Below are positions 17,927-26,950 of a stretch of 33,466 bases of DNA, in pieces (within the stretch, counting starts at the first letter, position 1; every line of letters begins with the position of its first letter). Source of the DNA: Bacteroidota bacterium (GTDB lineage Bacteria; Bacteroidota; Bacteroidia; Chitinophagales; Chitinophagaceae). The stretch spans positions 1 through 33,466 of the forward strand of contig JABDEZ010000020.1 in NCBI GenBank assembly GCA_013286835.1. Reading direction: 5' to 3'. The notes beneath the pieces are model-generated. The model saw only the letters and a list, made by a program, of their open reading frames with translations, ran no database searches and was not told the origin of the DNA. The position numbers and the translations under genes were made by a program.

Positions 17927-18301
17927 ATGGTGATAAGTAAGATTAAGCATCTGAAGAATGAAAGAGAAACCTGGCTTAGAACTCTGGATTATATGCAGCA
18001 GGAGAATGTTTTCTTGAAGACTAGTCTGGGCGATAGCATACAAAATGACATCAATAATGAAGTCTTGGAAAGAGTTGAGTTTTTCCAAAATCAATTTGTC
18101 AACAAGGATGCTGTTATTGCATTACTCCGCTATGATATTGCGGAGCAAAATAGGTTATTGGAAAGCAGTGGGGATTTAAGTAATAACTACATGGCTATAG
18201 TAAAAAAACAAAATAGCTTACGTAAGGATATGGCGCGGATGGAAAAGGATTTTAATGAATTGAAATTTCAATTTAATACTTACCTGGCAGAGGTGCTATG
18301 A
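17927..18301 (+). CDS. Small coiled-coil protein, diverged paralog 3 of 3
   Basis: 'ETWLRTLDYMQQENVFLKTSL...RVEFFQNQFVNKDAVIALLRYDIAEQ' parallels 'GEWLSSLGFYSEEIDLLRKRL...EVEHYENQLTVQSDNIQALRHDIHAN' of paralog 2. Confidence 0.65.
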   Translation: MVISKIKHLKNERETWLRTLDYMQQENVFLKTSLGDSIQNDINNEVLERVEFFQNQFVNKDAVIALLRYDIAEQNRLLESSGDLSNNYMAIVKKQNSLRKDMARMEKDFNELKFQFNTYLAEVL

Positions 18302-18302
18302 T

Positions 18303-19358
18303 TTAATTGAACATATTTTGTAGCTTCTTTACATCTAGTATTACTATTTCTCCCTGGCGTATATCTATAAGTTTTTCTTCTTTAAAATCACTTAGGGTTC
18401 GTATCGCAGATTCCTTAGCTGTTCCAGCTACATTGGCCAGGTTTTCGCGGCTTATATCTATTACAAACTCAGCTTTACCACCGCTGTACTTGCTATGGAT
18501 AGCCAATAGTGCATCGGCTACTTTTTTCCTTAATGAGTTATAGGCAAGGTTAAGAAGTTGCTGTTCGCGTTCTGAAACATTATTAGCCAGTAGCTGAATA
18601 AATTTCTTCATCACCTCACGGTTGTTATTGATCAGGTATTCAAAGTCGTCCTTGGGTATTAATGCTACTGTGGTTTCTTCAAGTGCTTCTGTTGTTTCTT
18701 TATAGGTGCCCCCTTCCAGCAGTGCTACATAGCCCAAAAAATCACCTGCACTGTATAGCCCTGTTACCAGTTCCTTACCATCATCATTGGTTTTGTACGC
18801 CTTTACTTTTCCCTGTGTTATATAGTAAAGCCGGTGTGGATGGCTCTCCTCGGCATATATCACCTGTTTTTTCCTGAAATTGCTAATGCTCCGGTCATTG
18901 GCAAAGATTCTTAAAGCATCCTTACCACCTGCTGTTTCCACAAGTTCATTTATGCCTTCAAGTCCTGCTGCCAGGTCTTTTTTTATAAGCTCTGTTTTAC
19001 GCAGTCTGCTTTCTACAGCATTCAGTAATTCTGTGCCATTAAAGGGTTTGGTAATGTAATCATCGGCGCCAAGCTCCATACCTTTTCTTATCTCAGCCCG
19101 TTCCGCTTTAGCGGTAATAAATATGAAGGGTATATTTCTTGTTTCTATATTCTTCTGCAGCATGTGTATTACGCCATAGCCATCCAGTACAGGCATCATT
19201 ATGTCACATACAATCAGGTCAGGTTTATGTTGTATGGCTAGTGCCACTCCTTTTTTCCCATCTTCAGCTATTATTGTTTTATAGCCAGATAACTCCAGTA
19301 TTTCAGACATGTTTTCACATATCTCCATGTTGTCTTCAATGAGCAATATTACTTTCAT
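18303..19358 (-). CDS. Response regulator fused to a CRP/FNR-type cNMP-binding domain and HTH
   Basis: REC domain 'ILLIEDNMEICENMSEILELSGY...DLIVCDIMMPVLDGYGV..FITAKA...GADDYITKPF', cNMP-binding barrel 'KQVIYAEESHPHRLYYITQGKVKAYKTNDDGKELVTGLYSAGDFLGYVALLEGG', HTH 'ISRENLANVAGTAKESAIRTLSDFKEEKLI'. Confidence 0.93.
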   Translation of the reverse strand: MKVILLIEDNMEICENMSEILELSGYKTIIAEDGKKGVALAIQHKPDLIVCDIMMPVLDGYGVIHMLQKNIETRNIPFIFITAKAERAEIRKGMELGADDYITKPFNGTELLNAVESRLRKTELIKKDLAAGLEGINELVETAGGKDALRIFANDRSISNFRKKQVIYAEESHPHRLYYITQGKVKAYKTNDDGKELVTGLYSAGDFLGYVALLEGGTYKETTEALEETTVALIPKDDFEYLINNNREVMKKFIQLLANNVSEREQQLLNLAYNSLRKKVADALLAIHSKYSGGKAEFVIDISRENLANVAGTAKESAIRTLSDFKEEKLIDIRQGEIVILDVKKLQNMFN

Positions 19359-20545
19359 AATTCTTCTTTATTCAATGGCTTGAAATTGATAATGAATTCT
19401 GTTCCTTTACACTCTTCACTTACACATGCAATATTACCATTCATCAGTTCTGTGTATTTCGATACAATGTGTAACCCCAGTCCTGTACCCTGTATAGTAG
19501 TTACCGATTCACTTCTGAAGAAACGCTCAAACAAATGCTCTTGGTCGGCTTTAGACATGCCTAAACCATGATCTTTTACAGAAAGGTAAATGCCTTCTGG
19601 TCCGCTTTCTGTTCTAATATCAATGCTGGAGGCTTCTGGAGAAAACTTAATAGCATTAGATATGAGGTTCATCAGGATGTGACTTAATAGAGAGGGGTCA
19701 AGATATACTATACTGTTTCCGGCATGAATGTACTTCAGTTCTTGTCCCGTTTTTAGTAAAGTCTGTAGTTCTGTGAGTAGTGCATTAATATGCTGTTCAA
19801 TATCAAAATCAATAAAGCGTACCTGTATTTTTCCTTCCTCAATTCTCCCAACAGAGAGAAAATCATTCAGTATATCAGTAAGCATGTGTACCGATGATAC
19901 AATGCGTTGTATATGTTTATCGCGTTTAGGTTGGTCTTCAGTTGTAATGTATTTGTTTACCAGGTATGCCGACGAAAGTATTGTGCTGAGTGGTGTTCTG
20001 AACTCGTGCGAAGCCATAGATACAAAACGCGATTTGAGCTCATTCAGTTCTTTCTCTTTCTCCAGTGCTACAGATAGCGAATGGGTGCGCTCCTCTACTT
20101 TTTGTTCCAGTTCCGCATTCAACTGCAGCAATGCTTGTTCTGATTGTTTTCTTATGGATATGTCGCTTATAAATGCAATAGAGAATTGTCCCGTGTCCGA
20201 TTTGTGGGGGCTTAGGCTCACCTCTACGGGAAATTCGGTGCCATCCTTTTTTATTGCAAATAGATCCATACCTACTCCCATAGGTCTGCTATGTGTTTTG
20301 CGGCTATGGTAATGGTCGCGGTGTTTTATATGTTTATCCTTGTAACGGCCGGGAATAAGTAATTCTATTTTTTTGCCAATAAGCTCCTGTTCCTGGTAGC
20401 CAAATTGCTTTAGCGCAAACCCGTTAACTAGTACTATACTGCCTTCGGCATCAATAATAATGATACCTATAGCCGCATTGTTGAAAAGGGCCTGGAACTC
20501 CTTGTTTGCAGATTGAGTATTCACTTTGGGAGTAGCATTGAGCAT
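19355..20545 (-). CDS. PAS-domain sensor histidine kinase (no TM segment seen)
   Basis: PAS domain 'FQALFNNAAIGIIIIDAEGSIVLVNGFALKQFGYQEQELIGK', H-box 'MASHEFRTPLSTILSSAYLV', N-box 'HILMNLISNAIKFS', G-box 'DHGLGMS' and 'GTGLGLHIV'. ATGA stop/start overlap with the downstream response regulator. Confidence 0.94.
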   Translation of the reverse strand: MLNATPKVNTQSANKEFQALFNNAAIGIIIIDAEGSIVLVNGFALKQFGYQEQELIGKKIELLIPGRYKDKHIKHRDHYHSRKTHSRPMGVGMDLFAIKKDGTEFPVEVSLSPHKSDTGQFSIAFISDISIRKQSEQALLQLNAELEQKVEERTHSLSVALEKEKELNELKSRFVSMASHEFRTPLSTILSSAYLVNKYITTEDQPKRDKHIQRIVSSVHMLTDILNDFLSVGRIEEGKIQVRFIDFDIEQHINALLTELQTLLKTGQELKYIHAGNSIVYLDPSLLSHILMNLISNAIKFSPEASSIDIRTESGPEGIYLSVKDHGLGMSKADQEHLFERFFRSESVTTIQGTGLGLHIVSKYTELMNGNIACVSEECKGTEFIINFKPLNKEEL

Positions 20546-20658
20546 GAAAGGTAGGGTAATTTCTTATGTATTATTATAAGGATTATTAACCTGACAGCTT
20601 TTTCTCTATGCCCTATTGACTTGGTGTGAATTTATATATATAGGTTTGATGATTGGGG

Positions 20659-21264
20659 TTATGCAGCTAGGGTTAGTCGCTGTAATATGGCCACCACGTA
20701 AGGTGTAAGTATTTTTACTTCATGGTGTTCATGCAATGGTATTTGCATAAAGTCTCCGGCAACCATCCTGAAAACTTTATCGCCTACCATACAGTCACAC
20801 TGGCCTTCCAGTATAATAAAGCTCTCCAATTCGTTAGTATGCACTTCATCTTCAATATCTGTTGCAGATACAATTAGCATTTGCAATACAGACGGCCTGC
20901 TTGTAAGTACTTTAGTATATCGCCCTTCCTTAAACGATGAGGGTATGCGGTCTTGTACAAAGTCTAGCCATCGGCGGTAATTCGTAAATTTATTGATCAG
21001 TGGCAGGTCTGCTAGCTGCATTTGTGCCTCTTTGCTCAGGTTGTCTAAAAGATTGCCAATGGCGTGTTCTAGATGTGCCGGGGGTGTTACAGCGTATTTC
21101 TGGGTATAGGTTTCCATGGCTGCCTGTATGCTGTCTATTTCATTCTTTACCTCAGTATGCATCGTCATCATATGTTGCACCTCCTCCATCTCCTGTGGCG
21201 ATAAAGCTCCCAGGCAGTAGAGTTCTAAAATACCGGTATCAATATATTCCCGTATGTTCATCAC
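20659..21264 (-). CDS. Cupin-domain protein with anti-sigma-like N-terminal region
   Basis: N-terminus 'YIDTGILELYCLGALSPQEMEEVQHMMTMHTEVKNEIDSIQAAMETY' resembles RskA/ChrR-like anti-sigma N-termini. C-terminal cupin 'VHTNELESFIILEGQCDCMVGDKVFRMVAGDFMQIPLHEHHEVKIL'. Confidence 0.7.
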   Translation of the reverse strand: MMNIREYIDTGILELYCLGALSPQEMEEVQHMMTMHTEVKNEIDSIQAAMETYTQKYAVTPPAHLEHAIGNLLDNLSKEAQMQLADLPLINKFTNYRRWLDFVQDRIPSSFKEGRYTKVLTSRPSVLQMLIVSATDIEDEVHTNELESFIILEGQCDCMVGDKVFRMVAGDFMQIPLHEHHEVKILTPYVVAILQRLTLAA

Positions 21265-21575
21265 GTCGGTTGTTCAGGATTGTATAACGCTTCTTTGAGG
21301 TTTACATTTGTTTGTGTCCCTCTTTGCCTATATGACTTTAGCTAGGCTAGCGTACCATCTCTAGCGTGCAAGTTATTGCTATTTATTATATCAGTTGCAT
21401 AATTGAATGTTATCGCCATCAGTTGCCCTAAAAGAGACCGCATCTTAAATCTCTACCCATCACTCCATTTATTTCGTTGCATGAGCAGGTCTTGCCTTGG
21501 GTCGTGTCATCGTTTCTGGCCAGCCCAATCATATTTCTGTAGTGTATTACAGTATTACTTTGCTAATTTGCATAC

Positions 21576-22292
21576 ATGAAAGCCATGCTTTTTGCTGCCG
21601 GGTTGGGTACCCGACTTAAACCGTTTACAGACCACCATCCCAAAGCGCTGGCCGAGGTGAATGGCAAAACCTTGCTCGAACATAACATCCGGTATCTGCA
21701 AAAGGCTGGAATTTACGAGGTTATAGTAAATGTTCACCACTTCCCCAACCAGATAGAAGAGGTGCTTTTTGAGAACGACAGCTTTGGCAGCAATGTGTTG
21801 GTAAGTGATGAACGATACGAGGTATTGGAAACTGGTGGCGGCCTTTTGAAAGCGGGGCATTTTTTTGAGGGCGAAGACGACTTTGTGGTAATGAATGTAG
21901 ATGTGCTAACATCGTTGGATCTCACCGTTATGATTGCTGCCCATCGCGAAAGCGAAGCTATAGCCACACTGGCAGTAATGGAGCGCAACAGCGCTCGCCA
22001 GTTGTTGTTCGATGACCACATGCATCTCTGCGGCTGGACAAATACCGAAAAAAACCAGCAACGCATAAGCCGGGAAGTAGCCTGGATGCAGCCTTTTGCA
22101 TTCAGTGGCGTACAGGTACTAACTCCTGCAGTGTTGCACAATTGCCCTTTTCAGGGTAAGTTTTCGCTTATAGATCTGTACCTGCATCTGGCGAAAGATC
22201 AACTCATTTATGGTTATAACCACACCGGCAATGTATTTATAGATGTTGGCCGTCCCGAAAGTTTGGAGAAGGCGGGGTATCTGTTTGAGTAG
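21576..22292 (+). CDS. Sugar nucleotidyltransferase (NDP-sugar pyrophosphorylase family, MurU/HddC-like)
   Basis: 'MKAMLFAAGLGTRLKPFTDHHPKALAEVNGKTLLEHNIRYL', 'VMNVDVLTSLDL', 'FIDVGRPESLEKA'. Confidence 0.9.
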   Translation: MKAMLFAAGLGTRLKPFTDHHPKALAEVNGKTLLEHNIRYLQKAGIYEVIVNVHHFPNQIEEVLFENDSFGSNVLVSDERYEVLETGGGLLKAGHFFEGEDDFVVMNVDVLTSLDLTVMIAAHRESEAIATLAVMERNSARQLLFDDHMHLCGWTNTEKNQQRISREVAWMQPFAFSGVQVLTPAVLHNCPFQGKFSLIDLYLHLAKDQLIYGYNHTGNVFIDVGRPESLEKAGYLFE

Positions 22293-22347
22293 TTATTTTA
22301 GGCAATAGGCAGCATTGATTGAGGTAAGTGCTAAGGGAGTTATTTAT

Positions 22348-22755
22348 ATGAATAAAGGGTTAACTAGATCGTTAGGCATTTTTCTGATTTTCTTCGCCAT
22401 TTATGGCTGCAATACAGCATCTACCTACCATACACGATCCTTGGCTTCAGATTCTGTTCTCTCCCGTCAAGCCCACAAAACCACTTGCGATAGTGTACTA
22501 AGCAAGCTGATCTGCTCAAGCAGTCTATCAGATAATGCTAAGCAACTAAGTATTGAAAGCGAGGTCACCCACGATGGTAATCTTAATATCCGGCTATATA
22601 AAGTAAGTGGTTTAAATATAAAAATGACTTTTGTAAATCTTTTAATTGACCCAAACAAAAGGACTTTTAGCAACACATCTCTGGGTATCTACAACCCCAA
22701 GCCCCTCAAATACGATACAGCAATATTAAACTACATGATCGGGCATTGTATATAA
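22348..22755 (+). CDS. Hypothetical lipoprotein
   Basis: MNKGLTRSLGIFLIFFAIYGCNTAS has a lipobox-like 'IYGC'. The ORF track start at 22315 is an in-frame extension. Confidence 0.55.
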   Translation: MNKGLTRSLGIFLIFFAIYGCNTASTYHTRSLASDSVLSRQAHKTTCDSVLSKLICSSSLSDNAKQLSIESEVTHDGNLNIRLYKVSGLNIKMTFVNLLIDPNKRTFSNTSLGIYNPKPLKYDTAILNYMIGHCI

Positions 22756-22774
22756 CGGTAAGCAAGGTAGAAAC

Positions 22775-23272
22775 CTACCACTCGTACTCTCTTTCCACTA
22801 TCTTCTTCAACCGTTCTACCAGTGTAAAAGTTGCCGGGCAATAGTTCAGGTTTTGGGTAAATGTATCGTTATAAGCATCAAATGGTTGTTTGTTATGGTG
22901 GGGAAACTCCGCACAGTCAGCTGGCCGCACTTCATATATAGAGCACATATTATCTACCAAAAATTGGCAGGGCAATGTTTTGTTCATCCAGTCGCCCTTC
23001 TCATCTTTATACAGCCAGCGCTCTGTAAAGGCTTTCGGGGTCATCCTCATATGGGTTGAAATACGCTTTACATCGGCCTTGGTGTAGGTTGGGGTCATGG
23101 TTTTGCAACAGTTAGCACACTTGGTGCAGTCTGTATCCTGCCACACAGTAGCATCGGCTGCGGCAACAAGTGCCTCCATTTCTTCAGGCACTATATCGTC
23201 CAGCTTCTTTAAAAATTGGGTAAGCCCCTTTTTCTTCCGCGATACCGTCTTTTTGAATTGTTCCAGGTCCAT
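22775..23272 (-). CDS. YkgJ-family cysteine-cluster protein
   Basis: 'DCTKCANCCKTMTPTYTKADVKRI', 'LPCQFLVDNMCSIYEVRPADCAEFPH'. Confidence 0.9.
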   Translation of the reverse strand: MDLEQFKKTVSRKKKGLTQFLKKLDDIVPEEMEALVAAADATVWQDTDCTKCANCCKTMTPTYTKADVKRISTHMRMTPKAFTERWLYKDEKGDWMNKTLPCQFLVDNMCSIYEVRPADCAEFPHHNKQPFDAYNDTFTQNLNYCPATFTLVERLKKIVEREYEW

Positions 23273-23315
23273 GATGCTGTAAATTAACTAATAAACGCTT
23301 TCTTTTAAACCAAAA

Positions 23316-23334
23316 GATAATGATTATCGTTATT
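23316..23334. promoter_or_regulatory. Fur-box-like sequence GATAATGATTATCGTTATT
   Basis: 17/19 identical to the classical GATAATGATwATCATTATC consensus. Lies in the divergent YkgJ / DUF5686 intergenic region. Confidence 0.5.
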
Positions 23335-23423
23335 TTACGTTGTTGTACCTTGTAACGTTCAGGCAAAACGCTTTTTTAAGTTCTTGTTTTGTTATTAAAG
23401 GTTATGTTTGGTGGTTAAGTAAT

Positions 23424-26135
23424 ATGTATTTTATCCGGAACGTTGTTTTTCTTTTGCTCCTCCTTATCTGCACGTGCACCAGGCTGCATGCACAAATTGC
23501 CGATACTACTACCAGGCAAAGCGATACTGTGCAGCATACAGATGCTACCACTAAAAATGTTGCTCACATAGCAGACACCACTACTCATGCCGATTCTTTA
23601 TCGCTCCACAAGGTTGCAGACACGCTAAAACCAGCTCTTACTCTGGCAGACACTGCTGGTAAAGTAAAGGATACTATACATGCAAACACAGCACCCGGTG
23701 GCGGTTATGCAATAAATGGCAAGGCTGTAGATGCGCATACAGGTGAGGGTATCCCTTTTGCAACTGTATTTTTCCCCCATAGTCCCGTAGGTGCAGCCGC
23801 TGATATAAACGGAAATTTTATACTCAAAACCGATGTGCTCCCCGGCGATAGCGTTATTATATCTGCCATGGGCTATAGCAGGTATGGCAGGCACGTATAT
23901 AAACAGCAACACAATTACAATTTTATAGCCGAGATCCCGCTGTCCACAAACATGCTCAACGAGGTTGTTGTCCATGCCGGCGAAGACCCTGTTGTAGTGC
24001 TCATGCGGAAGATCATAAGCCGTAAACCTTTTAATAATCCTGACCGTACTCAAAACTATAAGTACGAGGCTTACAATAAACTGGAGATCGATTTGGAAAG
24101 ACTGTCCAAAGAGCAGTTTGAAAAAATACCGGGCTTCAATAAATTCAGTTTCATATACAACAACCAGGATACTACCGATGACGGCCAGCCTTTCCTCCCG
24201 CTATACATGACAGAAACCTTGTCCGATTATTATTTTGAGCGCCATCCCCAAAAACAACGTGAGTTTATAAAGGCCAGTATGGTGAAAGGGGTGGAGAATG
24301 AAAGTATAGACAAATTCCTCGGCAGCACCTACCAAAATATAAATGCCTACAATAATTTCATCCCTGTATTCGACAAGCAGTTTGTAAGTCCCATTAGTAA
24401 CTCCGGCCTGTTCTATTATAAGTACAACATCAAGGATACCGAAGTAGCTTACGGTCACAGGATCATACTGGTTCAGTTTGCACCACGCAGGCCTGGCGAA
24501 AATTGTTTCTATGGTAACTTCTGGGTTGTCGATTCTATTTATGCCTTGCAGCGCATCACTTTAGCGGTGCCTAAAGTGTCCAACGTAAACTATGTCAACA
24601 GTGTAAGCGTGTATCAGGAGTATGCACCTATCAACGACTCTATTTGGTTTGGGGTAAAAGATAAGTTCATAGCAGATTTTAACGCACCATATGGTGTCAA
24701 GCTTCCCGGCTTTATCGGTCGCAAAACAACTACCTATACTAAGATATTGGTGAACGATACTTCTGTACAGAATGTTTTAGATGATAAAGATTATAAGCAA
24801 GATGTAATGAAGAACGACAGCGCCCGCCTCCGCAGCGATAGCTGGTGGGCAACGCACCGTACCGATTCACTTTCAAAAAATGAAAAGGCAATTTATCAGA
24901 TGGTAGATACGCTTAATAAATTGCCTGTTGTCACTACCTATAAGCACCTCATTACATTTGCACTCACTGGCAATATCCAGGCTGGTCCTATAGTGTTCGG
25001 TCCTTACTTCTACCTCTATAGCAATAATAGTGTAGAGGGCAACCGTTTTCGTTTCTCTGCCAGCACTTCCGACCAGGTGTCAAAGAAAATTCGCTTAGGT
25101 GGTTATCTTGCATATGGTACATTAGATGGCGCATTTAAGTACAACATGAATATGCTATGGTTGCTCAACCGAAAGCCCCGCTCTTACCTGTATGCCACTT
25201 ATACACACGATATCAATCATGGGCAGAGTTACTACGATCAGATAACTAGTGATAATATATTCGGTACATTGTTTCGCAAGGCTGGTGTACCCTACAAGCT
25301 GGCTTTTGTAAATGAGGCGCGTGGCGAATACTTTAAAGAATTCTTTAGCGGTTTCAGCTACCAGTTTTTCGTGCAGCATCGTGAGTTCAGCCCATATGCA
25401 CCATTACCCAATTCCATGTTTTCAGATGACAAGGGCAATCCCACAAACACCGTCATCAGTTCAGAAGGTGGTGTGCGGTTGCGTTTTGCCTACAAAGAAA
25501 AATTCCTTGATGGCAAATTTCTTCGGGTAAGTCTGGGTAGCAAGTATCCCATTGTAGAGCTCAACGGCGCCGGCGGGGCTAAGGATGTATTGAATAGCGC
25601 ATACAACTATCAGAAGGTAAAGTTCACAATATCCAACACACTAAAGATAGCTCCATTCGGTACGCTGCATTACAACGCTTTTGCAGGTAAATATTTCGGT
25701 ACACTGCCATACCCTTTGTTAGAGATACACCCCGGTAACGAATACCTGGTGTACAATCCTTTTGCATTCGAGATGATGAACAAGTATGAGTTTATCAGTG
25801 ATCAGTATGCCGGGTTAGCGCTCGAACATAATATTGGCGGTGGCATCTTCAACTATATCCCCGTTCTTAAAAAAGCCAAGCTTCGTCAGTTCTGGACTAT
25901 GAAAAGCGTCATCGGCTCCTTAAGTCAGGATAACCAGAAATTGAACTTGATACCCGGCGGTTATCCCTTCCGTACGTTACAAGGTAACCCTTACGTCGAG
26001 CTCGGCACAGGCGTGTCCAACATACTCGAAATATTCAGGATCGATTTTGTTTGGCGTGTCACCCCCCAACCACTGGCTACAGAACAAAAAGCCAAATACT
26101 TTGGTGTTTTCTTTGGTGGCAGACTGGGATTTTAA
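23424..26135 (+). CDS. Outer-membrane DUF5686 / carboxypeptidase-regulatory-like domain protein
   Basis: 'YAINGKAVDAHTGEGIPFATVFFPHSPVGAAADINGNFILKTDVLPGDSVIISAMGY', then a long barrel-like region ending 'KYFGVFFGGRLGF'. ATG at 23424 precedes a signal peptide; the ORF track start at 23340 is TTG. Confidence 0.88.
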   Translation: MYFIRNVVFLLLLLICTCTRLHAQIADTTTRQSDTVQHTDATTKNVAHIADTTTHADSLSLHKVADTLKPALTLADTAGKVKDTIHANTAPGGGYAINGKAVDAHTGEGIPFATVFFPHSPVGAAADINGNFILKTDVLPGDSVIISAMGYSRYGRHVYKQQHNYNFIAEIPLSTNMLNEVVVHAGEDPVVVLMRKIISRKPFNNPDRTQNYKYEAYNKLEIDLERLSKEQFEKIPGFNKFSFIYNNQDTTDDGQPFLPLYMTETLSDYYFERHPQKQREFIKASMVKGVENESIDKFLGSTYQNINAYNNFIPVFDKQFVSPISNSGLFYYKYNIKDTEVAYGHRIILVQFAPRRPGENCFYGNFWVVDSIYALQRITLAVPKVSNVNYVNSVSVYQEYAPINDSIWFGVKDKFIADFNAPYGVKLPGFIGRKTTTYTKILVNDTSVQNVLDDKDYKQDVMKNDSARLRSDSWWATHRTDSLSKNEKAIYQMVDTLNKLPVVTTYKHLITFALTGNIQAGPIVFGPYFYLYSNNSVEGNRFRFSASTSDQVSKKIRLGGYLAYGTLDGAFKYNMNMLWLLNRKPRSYLYATYTHDINHGQSYYDQITSDNIFGTLFRKAGVPYKLAFVNEARGEYFKEFFSGFSYQFFVQHREFSPYAPLPNSMFSDDKGNPTNTVISSEGGVRLRFAYKEKFLDGKFLRVSLGSKYPIVELNGAGGAKDVLNSAYNYQKVKFTISNTLKIAPFGTLHYNAFAGKYFGTLPYPLLEIHPGNEYLVYNPFAFEMMNKYEFISDQYAGLALEHNIGGGIFNYIPVLKKAKLRQFWTMKSVIGSLSQDNQKLNLIPGGYPFRTLQGNPYVELGTGVSNILEIFRIDFVWRVTPQPLATEQKAKYFGVFFGGRLGF

Positions 26136-26212
26136 TAAGCTCTACTGTAATTGAATTGGCGCGACATCTTAGTGCATATTGTCTGTCATATAAATGCTTC
26201 CTCCGGTTGGCA

Positions 26213-26919
26213 TCAGCACTTTAACATCTTCTTCTTTTTCCCGATCTGCCCTTTATCTATAGCCTTTTTTATATATACTACTGCATCCGGCATTTTGCTG
26301 GCGGTGCCATTCTCTTGTACACGAGCAGAACCGATTCTTAGAGCGGTATCAATAGCTTCTTGTGTCAGCTCTTTTACATAAGAGCCCGTTGCTATAATAA
26401 AGCCATTCATAGTATGTCGTACCCGGTTGGGCGATGTGTGTATGGTTTTTTCTATCCGCTGCAGTAGGTGCCTTAATAGTGCTTGGTCCAGTTTGCTATC
26501 TTCTTTTATCGCTACCAGTCCGCTAAGGGTGGCCCATCCGGCTGCAGCAATATATTCTTCTTCCGCATCTATCCATTCCTGTCCCAGTTCAAAGCCATAC
26601 CGGCTGCCAGCTGTTACCCAGGGCACTGTGTATTCACTAATGTTGTTCGATGTCGCAATGCTCACCCACGCCTGCAGTTCTTCCTTGCTCATTTGCTCAT
26701 CATCGGCAATCAGGCCGGCCAGGTACATGGCATCCGCATTCCGGGTAAAGTATAGCTCGTTAGCTAAGGTGTGATCTTTCTTTATTTTCTTTTGTATCGT
26801 TTTCAGTGCTCCACCTTTACGCCAAAAAGAGGCTCTTTTACGCCGTGCTTTAGCAGTATTCTCTTTATGTTTTCATCACCTAAAGAGCTAAGCTCTGTCA
26901 TGATTTCGGTCAAAGTCAT
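26213..26919 (-). pseudogene. DNA alkylation repair protein, interrupted by an apparent -1 frameshift near 26803-26810
   Basis: ATG at 26919 encodes MTLTEIMTELSSLGDENIKRILLKHGVKEPLFGVKVEH then TGA (26803-26805). Inserting one base restores EHLKTIQKKIKKDHTLANELYFTRNADAMYLAGLIADDEQMS..., continuing into the 26213-26728 ORF. Confidence 0.8.
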
Positions 26920-26950
26920 ATGCTGCTTTTTTTATAAAAACTCTGGGTAA

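Noticed and set aside
19728-20312. 194-aa plus-strand ORF opposite the histidine kinase
   Set aside because: Antisense to a strongly supported kinase with clear H, N and G boxes; Ser/Cys-rich shadow ORF.
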